Notes under the pieces: model-generated
Told to the model about the DNA's origin: nothing
Seen by the model: only the letters and a program-made list of their open reading frames with translations
Databases searched by the model: none
Program-made: the position numbers and the translations under genes
Part shown: positions 11,303 to 22,164 of the stretch, in pieces
Numbering within the stretch: position 1 is the first letter of the stretch
How the letters are laid out: each line of letters opens with the position of its first letter
NCBI RefSeq assembly: GCF_033958435.1
Contig: NC_134137.1
Coordinates: 106,154,501 to 106,218,500, forward strand
Source: Carettochelys insculpta
Taxonomy: Eukaryota; Chordata; Testudines; Carettochelyidae
Direction: 5' to 3'
Length of the DNA: 64,000 nucleotides

Positions 11303-11984
11303 GGCTACGTCTACATGTGCACGCTACATTGAAATAGTCTATTTCGATGAATAACGTCTACATGTCCTCCAGGGCTGGCAACGTCGACGTTCAACTTCGA
11401 TGTTGGGCAGCACCACATCGAAATAGGCGCTGCGAGGGAATGTCTACACACCAAAGTAGCACACATCGAAATAAGGGTGCCAGGAACAGCTGCAGACAGG
11501 GTCACAGGGTGGACTCAACAGCAAGCCGCTCCCTTAAAGGGCCCCTCCCAGACACAGTTGCACTAAACAACACAAGATCCACAGAGCCTACAACTGGTTG
11601 CAGACCCTGTGCATGCAGCATGGATCCCCAGCTGCCGCAGCAGCAGCCAGAAGCCCTGGGCTAAGGGCTGCTGCACACGGTGACCATAGAGCCCCACAGG
11701 GGCTGGAGAGAGAGCGTCTCTCAACCCCTCAGCTGATGGCCGCCATGGCGGACCCCGCTATTTCGATGTTGCGGGACACGGATCGTCTACACGTGCCCTA
11801 CTTCGACGTTCAACTTCGAAGTAGGGCGCTATTCCCATCCCCTCATGGGGCTAGCGACTTCGACGTCTCACCGCCTAACGTCGATTTCAACTTCGAAATA
11901 GCGCCCAACACATGTAGCCGTGACAGGTGCTATTTCGAAGTTGGTGCTGCTACTTCGAAGTAGCGTGCACGTGTAGACGCGGCC
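11303..11984 (+). mobile_element. 0.68-kb MITE, TTCGAA-core subfamily (copy 2)
   Basis: Ends are GGCTACGTCTACATGTGCAC and GTGCACGTGTAGACGCGGCC, with a perfect TTA duplication at 11300-11302 and 11985-11987. The interior is collinear with copies at 5.3, 38.9 and 48.8 kb. The ATG of the MDPQL frame is at 11620 and the frame stops at TAA (11662-11664). Confidence 0.92.
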
Positions 11985-12059
11985 TTAGAGGTGTTTAATC
12001 TTTCACTTGGGCAGGAGCTGCAGAAATGGCTGTTTCCCAGTATTTTCCAGGAAGGTCTC

Positions 12060-12315
12060 TGGACAAAGGCAAAGAGTGTCCCAGTCACTTCACTTTACTT
12101 TAGCCCCAGTACACTCGGTGGAGCATAGGTTATCTGCAAATCTCCTCCACTTCACGCTGTCTCAGGACAAAACTTTTAGCTCACCCCAGGAATACCCCAG
12201 TTGTTGCCCTTCAGTCTTAATAGGTCTTCTGCATGTTGTCCGAGGTCTTTCTCCCTTGTGAGGTCTTCCTCCATGTGAGAGCTTGATGGATTAGGCTGGA
12301 TGATGTTTTTCTGTC
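12060..12315 (-). mobile_element. RTE-type LINE 3' fragment, antisense
   Basis: The plus strand reads TCTCCTCCACTTCACGCTGTC and CCAGTTGTTGCCCTTCAGTC. This is the reverse complement of the C-terminal part of the LINE found at 20.5 kb and is collinear with the copy at 34.5 kb. Only about 250 bp remain and the frame is broken. Confidence 0.75.
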
Positions 12316-12381
12316 CTGGTGCCAAACAAAAAAACAATGCCAACAAAAAACAAAGGGAATACCTTTCCCTATACTCCCTCT

Positions 12382-12814
12382 GGCTATGTCTATGCTAGAG
12401 CCATCTGTCAACAGAAATTACTCAGAAGATATCTTCTGGCAAAGCTTCTGTTGACAGATTATGGCCAGACTAGAAAGTGGATCAGAAGAGTGATCCACTC
12501 TGTCAACTGTGAGCAGGCAGACTGCCAAGCTGCTATCTCAACAAAACAGCCAACTGGAAGCAGAGTAGACAGGGCTGCCCAGTTTCCTGGAAGCCCCGTC
12601 TGTCGACACAAGCCCCTCCCCCCCGAACCTCCAGACTAGCTTTCTGTCGATAGAGGTGTTCTGCCTCTTGGGGGAGTGGCAGAAGGCTATCAAACAAAGT
12701 CCCACATTCTGTCAATTTGCTGTCAACAGAATGCCTTGTGAATGTGGGTGCTCCACAGGTTTTGTTAACAAAATGCCAGTTTTGTCGACAAAACTATGTA
12801 GTGTAGACATAGCC
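12382..12814. mobile_element. MITE of the GTCTACAC group, GTCGAC-core subfamily
   Basis: Ends are GGCTATGTCTATGC and GTAGTGTAGACATAGCC, with TCT duplications at 12379-12381 and 12815-12817. The interior repeats TCTGTTGACAGA, CTGTCGACA and TTTTGTCGACAAAA near both ends, the same core as at 32.9 kb. Confidence 0.88.
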
Positions 12815-13021
12815 TCTGAGGGTCGGTGGCCTTTTATTGGCCCTGGGGTGCCAGCCCTTCCCCTAAAGAGGCAGTCTATTGTGTAGCTTTTCCTATAGGG
12901 AGAAGAGCAGCCCCGGAGCAGTCTTTCTCCCTACTTCCACTAGCCCTGCAACAGCTTGTCTCTCCTTTCCCCCTCACTGGATGAGGCATTTTTAAAAGTC
13001 TCAGCCAGCCCACTGGACTCA

Positions 13022-13431
13022 GGCTGCTGCTACTTTACCATTCTTCCTTCGGAGGTGCTGTGGTAATGAGGCAATTCGAAGCAGGCTAATGAGGCGCTAA
13101 CGTGCATATTCAGCATCTCATTAGCATAAAGGCTGCTGTGCAAACAGACTTTGAATTGCAGATTAACAATGAAGATGGGGGCAGCTTTGAAATAAGTGCC
13201 CCACCTCGACATTCCCTTACTCTGATCTAGTTCTGTGGGAGTAAGGGAATGTTGAAGTGTGGTGCTTATTTCGAAGCTGCCCCCCATCTTCACTGTCAAT
13301 CTGCAACTCAGTCTGTTTGCATGGCCACCGTTATGCTAATGAGGCACTGAATATGCATGTTGGCACGTCATTAATCTGCTTCGAATTGCCTCATTACAAT
13401 GGCCCCTCTGAAGGGTAGTGTAGCAGCAGCC
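13022..13431. mobile_element. Palindromic MITE, GCTGCTTCTACAC-type ends
   Basis: Ends are GGCTGCTGCTACTTTACC and GGGTAGTGTAGCAGCAGCC, flanked by TCA (13019-13021 and 13432-13434). The two halves are long inverted arms. Each carries CAATTCGAAGCAG, a GCTAATGAGGC module, and a stretch ending in GGGAATGT(C/T)GAAGT(G/A)GGG. The family-mate is at 43039-43474. Confidence 0.88.
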
Positions 13432-13434
13432 TCA

Positions 13435-14039
13435 GATGCCACTAATTAACCTGAGGTAACCCACTTTCTGCTTATAGGGGAAAAGACCTTTATTGTGCTA
13501 GGGCTAATATACCTGCCTTCCAACACCCTTTTACAGCTGTCCAGTCTGACTTTGTCAATATATAGTATTATATTACATATAACTTACATATAAAAATTCC
13601 TCTTGTGAGAGTCACCTCCTCCCCAACACTACCTCTGTCCCATTTTAAACTATCTTTTATGGCAGTCTTTAGTGAGCAGATGAATTACAGTCCAAAAATC
13701 ATGAAAGTATAATAAGCAAATCCAGTTGAGATGGGAAGCCTGGGAGCACTTTTAATGAGAGGACAAAATCTGTTGCTTTCTCTACTCGTCCTTTATTGCC
13801 CTTGCAAGACTTTTCAGGATAGTTTCCATGTTTATTTGAATTAATATTATGTTGCCAAACTGATGTGTTTTACACAGGTGGAGCCAACTGTAAAAGTCAA
13901 CGTTTTGAGTCCCTCAAATATGAAAGTATCCTGAGGGCCCGAGTGATATACATTTGGCAACTTCCAGAGAATGTTTACAGAGGTGGCTTTTACATGTCCC
14001 TAACTAAAAAAGTACTAGGTAGTGCCAAATGTAGGCTAT
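13435..14039. other. Unclassified AT-rich DNA
   Basis: No repeat borders or exon-like segments were recognised between the MITE and the CR1 fragment. Confidence 0.4.
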
Positions 14040-14610
14040 ACTTACATGTTGGCTAAAACAGTGTCTGGAAAAGATTTGGGGGTCATGCTAAATATGAGCT
14101 CTCAATGTGATCTTGTGACCAAAAGAACGAATGCAATTTGGGATGCATAAACAGGGGAATATTGAACAGGAAAAGAGATTTTATTTTACCACTTTATTTG
14201 TCTCTGGTGCAACCAGTTCTGTGGAACTGTGTCCATTCTGACACCAGCTATTCAGGAAGGATATTAACACATTGGAGAGGGTTCGAAGAAGACCCATAAG
14301 AATGATTAAAGAGACAGACTCTAGGAGCTCCATTTATTTACCTTAACAAAGATAAGGTTAAGGTATGACTTGATTACAGTCTATAAGTACTATATTCAGG
14401 GGACAAATATCTACCTATGGGCTCTTCAGTCTAGAAGGGAAAAATAATAACACAGTTCAATGTCTGGAAGTTGAAACTAGATAAATTCAGCCTAGAGACA
14501 AGATACAATTAATTGTTTTTTTAGGAAGTTCTGTGGCCTGTACTATAAAGGATCTTGGATTAGATGATTGCAGTGGTTCCTTCTTGTCTTGGTAACTACC
14601 AGTATGTAAA
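14040..14610 (+). mobile_element. CR1 LINE 3'-region fragment
   Basis: The sense strand follows the CR1 reverse transcriptase C-terminal region. It includes GATTTGGGGGTCATGCTAAA, GGGATGCATAAACAGGGGAA, TTGGAGAGGGTTCGAAGAAG, AGAATGATTAAAGAG, and the end near GGATTAGATGATTGCAGTGG. Stops and indels break the frame throughout. Confidence 0.85.
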
Positions 14611-14984
14611 CACTTTACGTCTCCAACTTTACAGGGTTCTTTATCATATTGTAGGCTGCGATTATTGAATATTTGCTTTGGTGGCCTCTAGTATATTCCT
14701 CATTACTATTTCAATTTCAGTGCATTGTTTCCCATTTCTAAGAAGTAACTCTTACGGCTTTCTCAGGTTTTTATATGACATTGTCTCCTCACTTCAATAA
14801 AGGTCTTCACTTTGCTCTGCCTTTGTTTCAGACTGCTTCTACTTCAGTTTGCATGTGATTATTTTATATCCCATTGTATTTTATAATGATTCCTGATACT
14901 TATAAATAGTTGTACAGCACTGTGAAACCTTGGAGAGGGAAGGTACTCTTTAAAATTATATGGTCATGTGGTCTGACTCACTGG

Positions 14985-15745
14985 TGCAGTGCCTTCTGCT
15001 GGCTACCCTGCGAATTAGCTCACTTGTCAGCAGGGTGCCCCCTTTTGTCCAGTGTATTACCTGTCACCTCCCCACGCTCTCTGCATGCTCTGGTCTGGAC
15101 CCATGTCTCTTCCTGGATTGCAGTGTCCTCTTAAGGACAGTGCCCTCTAGCAGTCTCTTGTCCCCTTCCGAGGGTATCAGCAGGCCTATGTCTGCACACT
15201 ACCAATGTGGCCAGCTGCAGTGTCCATCTAACCCCTCACCTCAGGGGCAAGTCCATAACGGCCACTCTTCTGGGTGACTAGCTGTGGTGCTGTAGGAAGG
15301 GTAGGGAATCAGACCTGCCCACTATTCTGAGTCTTAGCCCAGGGCCCTCTGGTGGCAGCCTTGTCAAGCTCTCCTCCTCTCCCCTTTAACTGTCTCTCAC
15401 TCCCTGGGCCACTTGCCCAGGTTACTGGCTTTTGTATGACAGCGAGCAGTCTGGCAGGTGTCAGGCTGGAGCCTCTCTCCCTCTCTCATGAACCTGCCCA
15501 GCATTGTTCTGTCCAGGTGCTTCCTCTCCTGCTAGGAGTTGGTCCTATACCTTCCCTAGTCCGACCTCAACTGACTCTACTTTGCTCAGTAGCTCCTTAA
15601 ATACAGGGCTGCTCCAGCAAGCTGTCCTCTGATTGGCTCTCCTGGAGCCCTGTCGTAAGTGTCTGTGATGCTACACAGGGTCCCTCCAGCCTGCTTTAAT
15701 CCCTTACGGGCAGGAGTGGGGCAGCTGCCCCAGCAATATACCGCA
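14985..15745 (-). mobile_element. GC-rich LTR-like block, probably antisense
   Basis: This is a pyrimidine-rich, GC-rich block in AT-rich surroundings. It contains a minus-strand TATA-like GTATTTAAGGAG near 15600 and a GGAGCCAATCAGAGG-type CCAAT stretch just upstream on that strand (CTCTGATTGGCTCTCC on plus, about 15630). This order suggests an LTR U3 promoter in reverse. No borders or target duplication could be fixed. Open frames here (14960-15277, 15352-15600) look like compositional read-through. Confidence 0.35.
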
Positions 15746-16220
15746 TACAAAAATCTGTGTTAAGATTATGTTAAAGATGCATAGTAAAGCACTTTGGGTT
15801 TAGGAAATGTCAGAATTAAGGTTGCTAAAGCATCTTAGCTCCCCCTACCCCATGTAACTACCCACAGGTGGACTCAAATCTGGGACCCGTGGAGGTTAAT
15901 GAATGAGCCTCCATAGACTGAGCTAAAAGCCAGCTGGCTTTCAGATAAGGCTGTAGAAGAGGCTCATTCTTTCTCTCTGTAAGTGGTCTAGGTGCCACTA
16001 CATGGGACAGTGAACCACATGCCCAGGTAGCCTCTATACCAAGAGGAATCTCTTAAAAGAGCACCTGTAAAATATGATCCTTCAAGTGAAATGTGTGCTG
16101 AAGCTGGAGGTCATATTGGCTGACACCAGCTAGTGTAAGGGCTATGGAGAATTTAAGCTCTATGTAGTTCATTTTTTAAAGACTAAAATGCTAGCTGTTT
16201 ACACTGCCATGGATTTTCAT
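15746..16220. other. Unclassified DNA
   Basis: Nothing recognisable. No exon-like signal or terminal repeats. Confidence 0.4.
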
Positions 16221-16224
16221 TCAT

Positions 16225-16395
16225 GTATCAATGTTCAGTTACTTTAGTCTCATTGTTTACTTGCATTCTCCAGTTGGTCTGTTGCCTCTTCTCAGATTGT
16301 AAACTCCCTGCAGCAGGAACTGTCTTTGTTTCTGTATTTATACAGCATCTAGAAGAATGGGGCCATTGCCCTTGTCTAGGGCTTTTACATGCTAC
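16225..16395 (+). mobile_element. Ancient amniote repeat tail (SINE/LINE 3'-end type)
   Basis: The segment contains CAGATTGTAAACTCCCTGCA, CAGGAACTGTCTTTG, TTATACAGCATCTAGAAGAA and TGGGGCC. This is the order of a common old reptile repeat whose reverse complement also appears near 49.6 kb. Family assignment (MIR- or L2-like) is uncertain. Confidence 0.5.
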
Positions 16396-16400
16396 AGTAG

Positions 16401-16625
16401 GGCTGTGTCTACACTACAGAAGTAACTTTGAAGTTGTTTACTTTGAAGTACAACTTTGAAGTAAAAGTAACTTTGAAGTTGAGCATCTACACACACCCTA
16501 CTTCAAAGTAGAGCACTACTCCATTCTTGGGAATGGAGTAAAGACTTCGAAGTTGGGATCCCTTCAAAGTTAACTTCAAAGTAAAGGAAAATGTGTATAG
16601 GTCCTCTGCTGGCTACTTCGAAGTA
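16401..16625. mobile_element. MITE fragment of the GTCTACAC group, AACTTTGAAGTT core
   Basis: The left end is GGCTGTGTCTACACTACAGA. The interior repeats ACTTTGAAGTT and ACTTCGAAGTT about ten times, with TCTACACACACCCTACTTC near 16490. No right terminal repeat is present, so this copy is 3' truncated. Confidence 0.75.
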
Positions 16626-16779
16626 TGAATCATGTGTCTTCAGTGATCACAGAGCCCATCTGATACTGCCAAGTATTTTCAGTGGTTTAACCTTTACCAG
16701 AAAAATAATTCTATTTTACGCTCACAATAGGGAAAGAACTGATTAAATCCTAATATCATATTTATCAGACTTGAGCAAT

Positions 16780-17262
16780 AATAACACAGAGTAAGCCGTG
16801 CTAGTCTATACACTATCAAAACAAAAAGCAGTCAAGTAGCACTTTAAAGACTAGCAAAAGAGTTTATTAGGTGAGCTTTCGTGGGACAGACCCACTTCTT
16901 CAGACCATAGCCAGACCAGAACAGACTCAATATTTAAGACACAGAGAACCAAAAACAGTAAGCAAGGAGGACAAATCAGAAAAAGATAATCAAGGTGAGC
17001 AAATCAGAGAGTGGAGGGGTGGGGGGGAAGCTCAATCTAATTCTTGACCTTCCCCCCCACCCCTCCACTTTCTGATTGGCTCACCTTGATTATCTTTTTC
17101 TGATTTGTCCTCCCTGCTTACTGTTTTTGGTTCTCTGTGCCTTAAATATTGAGTCTGTTCTGGTCTGGCTATGGTCTGAAGAAGTGGGTCTGTCCCACGA
17201 AAGCTCACCTAATAAACTCTTTTGCTAGTCTTTAAAGTGCTACTTGACTGCTTTTTATTTTG
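16780..17262. mobile_element. Inverted-dimer retroelement of the GAAGTGGGTCT family (long version)
   Basis: Two arms of about 225 bp meet head to head near 17038 with almost no spacer. The right arm reads CTGAAGAAGTGGGTCTGTCC, CACGAAAGCTCACCTAATAA and TAGTCTTTAAAGTGCTAC. The left arm is its near-identical reverse complement. A perfect 13-bp direct repeat AGACTTGAGCAAT flanks the whole (16767-16779, 17263-17275). Both outer ends derive from the same end of the parent unit. Confidence 0.85.
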
Positions 17263-17275
17263 AGACTTGAGCAAT

Positions 17276-19625
17276 GTTTGTCTAGCAATTGTTGTGAAAA
17301 TGCTGACTTAATTTGACTCCAGCCATATCACATGAGCTTTTTTTTGCTCATTGCAGACAAAATTATGCATCAAAAAACTCAGAATTCCATCCACAAGGGA
17401 TAGCAGCAATAGACTGTTTATACTATCCAACTTTATGGAAACAAGTTGTTATAGTTCATAGTTGTGTGGATCAATAGTCACTATAATAATACAATCTGCT
17501 GACAGAATTTCAAGAGATTTCCAGATTTAGTGATCTCTCTGTGAAGATGATAAAAATTTAAGAAAAAGGAAAATAAAATAATATCATGTGCTAGATACAG
17601 CCTCAGGCGATGTTTCTGGTGTTTTTACATTTAATTTTATTGAGTTGCATATTTTAATTATAAAACCAGCATGCAAGGAAACTCATCTTTCCCTCCCAAA
17701 ATAAGGATAAACAAAGGAACTAAGTGAGTATTGTGGGGTTGGTGCTCCCACCACACTTGAGTTGTCTTTTCAGCTGTAGGCCGTTCCTCACTTTGCCCTG
17801 TTTGGGTTCTGGCCAATCAGAATAAACGTCAATTATTTGTCCTAAATAATGTCAATTATTTCTATCCTATTCTGCCCCAATGCAGTCTTTTACCTTTGCT
17901 TTGGAGAAGGCCATCTAAACATGCTGAAAAAGGATTAAAAAGTGATTTTACTAACAGTAGGCAATAAACCAACCAATAAGTATCATGCTGTGCAAAGTCA
18001 TTTTTTAAATTTTTTCATGACAATTAAATTGGAGAGCACATGTAGGTCTCAAGAAAGATGAATGATGTTGAGAAAGTAAATAGATGTACATTGAACAGTT
18101 CAACTATACCCACGTTTCAAAAACTGATCTTCAGGGAGATTAAAAATGCACTATGGTGAAATGTATCTCTTCATATCCTCTTGCTCCCCTAAGGGGAGAA
18201 AAAAAAGGTGCCTTCACAGTGATGGTGACAAAATTAGTATTGGAAGTAATTAAATTATGCTGAAGCCTGGTGGTATAGTCTCCAAACTTCACAGTATTAA
18301 AGGGATCGCATTGTCAATATGGACATTGTCTTTAAGATTAAGGCTGAGGAGCCCATGGAAAGGCAAAGGCACAATGATAAAGAAGGAAGTGCCATGTAAT
18401 TTCAAAAGGTCTAAATATGTTGTAGACCAAACTATTTTTAGCAATGATCTAGCTAGAACTAGTAAGACTATTTACTAATATTTAGGCTTTGATTCTTGTT
18501 CAGTGAAAAGCTTGGGAAATTAGAATTACTGGAAAGAAAGCAAAATGCAAATAATTTAATTCTACTAGACTTATTTAAGGCCAATAAAAATTCACTGAAC
18601 CTGTAAAAGTGAGAATGTCTGTGGTAAGTTATCACTATCAGACCATCAATTTGTCAAAAATAAGTGGCCGTTCTTAGGGATATAGAGCTCTTATTCAATA
18701 TTTATCTTTATTCTTAATTCATCATACAAGCTATCTTTTATGTATGTTTTTATGGCTTCTTATAGTGTGTTGATAACAATGTTATCAATTACAGCTCTTG
18801 CTTCATCTTAACAGAGACATTTTTTAACAATTCTAAGCATGATGTCACCTTCATATATTGGCATACAACCGACTTTGATCTGGAATTTTCTGTGGAATTT
18901 TTTTGTCACAATGGATTTAGAATCTTTTCCATTTCAAAGGTCATACTTATGGGTTTGTTTCCTAGTTTTCCTTATCTTTTTTTAAAATAATAATGTTTTG
19001 GTTAGGAACTAAAAATCCCCACTACTGATTCTGTAACTTCATTGACTATTTGTTTATGGTTAGAATCTGGTTATCTGGTCCTGTAGGTTCATCTGTTTTT
19101 AGAAGCACACTTTTCTTTTCTTTTTTGTCTTCTGTTGTAATCCTTGGTTGAAATAATTTTTCATAAAACTTATAGTTAAGTCTGATGTTTTTCAACTCAT
19201 GGAGAATGCTGTAGCAAGACTTGACAACAGCTGTCAAAACTTAATTAACAACATCTCTGAATGTCAGATACAACATGGAACTTCAAGAGTGTGGTAATTT
19301 GTTCCTGAGCAGTGTCAGATACTTTGCTATGCAAATAGGCAGTATTTATGCTGCTATCTTGAAGTCTAAAAATAAGATGACAGAACTTTTATAGGTGATA
19401 AAATGCAATCATTGTTTGTTTAAGGTGTTAATGCATGAAAATACTATCTCCACATGCAAGAAGTCTGTGTCATGCCAATGTCAGCATTTCACAAGCAACA
19501 TCTTATATATTTGGATTTGATTTTTTTTCTCATAGCCCTAAGGGTGTATATGAAGAAGATTAAGACAAATGGGGTTTTTAATAGCATACCAAATGCAGTC
19601 TGCATCTCCTATTCCAACACTTTCA
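17276..19625. other. Unclassified AT-rich DNA
   Basis: There are no recognised transposon borders, RT-like frames or exon-like segments in this 2.3-kb stretch. Open frames at 18257-18478 (+) and 19046-19237 (-) are short and lack supporting features. Confidence 0.45.
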
Positions 19626-20001
19626 GGCTATGGCCACACAGCAAAGTTATTTTGAGATAACATCAGTTATTTTGAAATAACTTTGCGAGCATCTAGACCA
19701 CAGATAGGCTATTTTGAAATAAATTCAAAATAGCAGGTGCGTCATTTCATATTTTGTAAACCTCATTGCAGGTGGAATAATAGCTATTTCAAAATAGGTA
19801 TTTTGAAATAGGCACTGTTAAGACGCAGAATAGTGCTATTTTGAAATAAGCCATAATGACGTCTGATGACACTATTTCAGAATAGGCAATATGTGTCTGG
19901 ATATGCTATTTCAAAATGCATTCTTGTGTATAGCTGTGTTATTTTGGAATAGATATTCTGGAATGGCTTATTTTGAAATAATGCTGACATGCAGATGTAA
20001 A
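19626..20001. mobile_element. MITE of the GTCTACAC group, ATTTTGAAAT core
   Basis: The left end is GGCTATGGCCACACAGC, related to but distinct from GGCTATGTCTACAC. The interior repeats TATTTTGAAATA and TATTTCAAAATA at least a dozen times. The right terminus is decayed (near TGACATGCAGATG), so the end and target duplication are approximate. Confidence 0.7.
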
Positions 20002-20483
20002 CTCACAAAAGAACATTTACTCCCCAATGAAAGTATGTTTGGGCTTCTTAATATAGATGCTGAGAAGAGAATAATTTGGAATTTGTGATAACATGTAAGG
20101 AAATAAAATTAGCACTAACACACAAACTTTTAAGGCAACATATTTGGCTGGCTTCTATTGCACTGAGCAGGTATGCTAATTCTGTTCTGTTAGTTTGTCC
20201 TTGTGTCCTTAATATGAAAGATCAGCAACACATCTTATTTTTTTCTGTCTACAATCAGGAATTCTCTAAGGAGCACTAAGCTCACAAAGCCATATTAAAT
20301 AACAATTTTATGAAACTGGATTGTATTAAGTTATTTGGAGATGATTGATTACCTGATTACTGCTAATTGTCTATGAGATTTCTCAAGTCCTCCAGGATTT
20401 CTGGTGGGAATTCTCTTGATAATATTTCTGTTGTGTACCTCTCAACCAGGCAGCTCTGGAAAGCCAAAATATTTTAGATGTGT

Positions 20484-21182
20484 TTACTAAGTGTTAATAA
20501 GAAAAATACCAAGACAATGAGGATCAAACAGTCCAACAACACCACCATCCCACTGGGACAGGATGACCTGAAAGATGTGGAGCAGATCACCTACTTAGGG
20601 AGTATCATGGGCAGAGATGGAGGAACAGACAAGTATATCAATGCCAGGATAGGAAAAGCAACAGCTGTATTCAGGACTCTCCATCCCATATGGACCTCAC
20701 AAATAATATCTGCAAAGACGAAACTGTGGCTCTTCAACATCAATGTGAAGAGTGTGCTCTTGTTTGGATGCAAGACCTGGGGTACAAAAAAGTGTTCAAA
20801 CCACAAGTTACATACATTCATAAACAGAAGCCTGAGGTACATCCTTTACACCAAATGGCAAGACTTTGTCACAAATGAGGAGCTTTGGAACCGAGCAGGA
20901 CAAAAACCAATTGACACTGAAATCAAGGGAAGAAAGTGGGGATGGCTAGGCCACACTCTCAGAAAACCATCATCCAGCATAGCCCGTCAAGCTCTCACAT
21001 GGAACCCACAAGGAAAACGCAAAAGAGGAAGACCTCAGGCAATGTGGAGAAGGTCTGCTGAGCTTGCAGGACAACAACTGGTGTACTCCTGGAGTCAGCT
21101 TGAAATTTTCTCTCAAGAGAAAGTGAAGTGGAGGAGACTTGTAGACGACCTATGCTTCACTCAGAGTACAGGGATTAAATAG
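20484..21182 (+). pseudogene. RTE-type LINE ORF, C-terminal fragment
   Basis: An open frame of about 230 codons remains without internal stops. Motifs seen in order are a KTMRIKQ segment, DVEQITYLGS, DKYINARIGKA, TKLWLFNINVKSVLLFGCKTW, INRSLRYI, RKWGWLGHTLRKP, ARQALTWNPQGKRKRGRP and WRRLVDDLC at the C terminus. This order is typical of the region after the RT catalytic core in RTE-like elements. The catalytic YADD block and the endonuclease are missing, so no active enzyme is encoded. Preservation of the frame suggests moderate age. Confidence 0.8.
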
Positions 21183-21195
21183 TAGCAGCAGTGTC
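20484..21195 (+). mobile_element. RTE-type LINE, 3' end (5'-truncated)
   Basis: This is the 3' portion of a non-LTR retrotransposon. It holds the C-terminal part of the RT-bearing ORF followed by a short AGTAGCAGCAG tail (about 21180-21195). A simple trinucleotide tail instead of poly-A fits RTE-like LINEs. Related antisense copies lie at 12.1 kb and 34.5 kb. The copy is 5' truncated. Confidence 0.8.
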
Positions 21196-21317
21196 TTATA
21201 ACAAAAATATTTATAATGTGCTGCAATCATTTTGCTAGAGCTAGGCTTTTACGGAACCATCTGTTACTTAAGATTTTTAATCAGGGAAAACAAAGTGACT
21301 GCCATTATGAAAAATAC

Positions 21318-21909
21318 AGAGAGATAGCCGTGCTATTCTATATACTATCAAAACAAAAAAGCAGTCCCATAGCACTTTAAAGACTAACAAAATAATTTAC
21401 TAGGTGATGACAAAGACAAAGAATTAATGGGCATAAAACAGACATAAAAACGTTCCTGATTCACAAACCTGTCAGCCAGCACTTTAATGGAGTGGGCCAT
21501 TCTCTTAATGACATGAAAGTCTGCTTTTTACTGAAAGAGGAATTGTCACAGCCATTTGGAAAGAGAGGCTGCTGAACTCTCTTTTATATTCAAATTTGAC
21601 ACATTAATACATGGTTTGAACCAGAATCGGAATTTTCTAGCTCATTATAGGGGCTCTTTTGTATACTTGGCTTCATCTAATTCTTGACTTCCCCTTCCCA
21701 TTCTGTCCCTCTACTCTCTGATTTGCTCACCTTGATAATATTTTTCTGATTTGTCAACCTTGATTACTATTTTTAGTTCTCTGTGCCTTAAATATTGAGT
21801 CTGTTCTGGTATAGCTATGATCTGAAGAAGTGGGTCTGTCCCACCAAAGCTCATCACCTAATAAATTATTTTGTTAGTCTTTAAAGTGCTACTGGATTGC
21901 TTTTTTCTG
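21318..21909. mobile_element. GAAGTGGGTCT family element, inverted arms with an internal loop
   Basis: The left arm (21318-21410) is the reverse complement of the family 3' part. The right arm (about 21665-21909) is sense and longer, with TCTGAAGAAGTGGGTCTGTC. About 255 bp lie between them. A perfect 11-bp direct repeat ATGAAAAATAC flanks the element (21307-21317, 21910-21920). Confidence 0.75.
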
Positions 21910-22135
21910 ATGAAAAATACCTGGACTAAGCCTTCAACTTTTTGGTAGATCTGTCCCTTAATATCCCTTCATCATCCAATTAGTTTTTCCAATAGATGAT
22001 ATTTTAGAAATTAATTTAAAAATGAAACTTTCTATATACTTTGGTTAGACAGAAGTCCTAGGTATCATATATTTGCTTGCCTATAAGTCAGCATGTACTC
22101 TTATCTCCAGAACAGTCCACAACATTTTTAGTTAC

Positions 22136-22158
22136 AAAAAAAAAAAAAAAAAAAAAAA
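22136..22158. repeat. Poly-A tract
   Basis: A run of 23 A beside the 3' end of the antisense CR1. Because the CR1 is on the minus strand, this is probably an independent simple repeat. Confidence 0.8.
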
Positions 22159-22164
22159 GGAAAA

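Noticed and set aside
16780..17262. Cut-and-paste DNA transposon with long inverted repeats
   Set aside because: The 13-bp target duplication and the same pattern in sister copies fit LINE-mediated insertion better.
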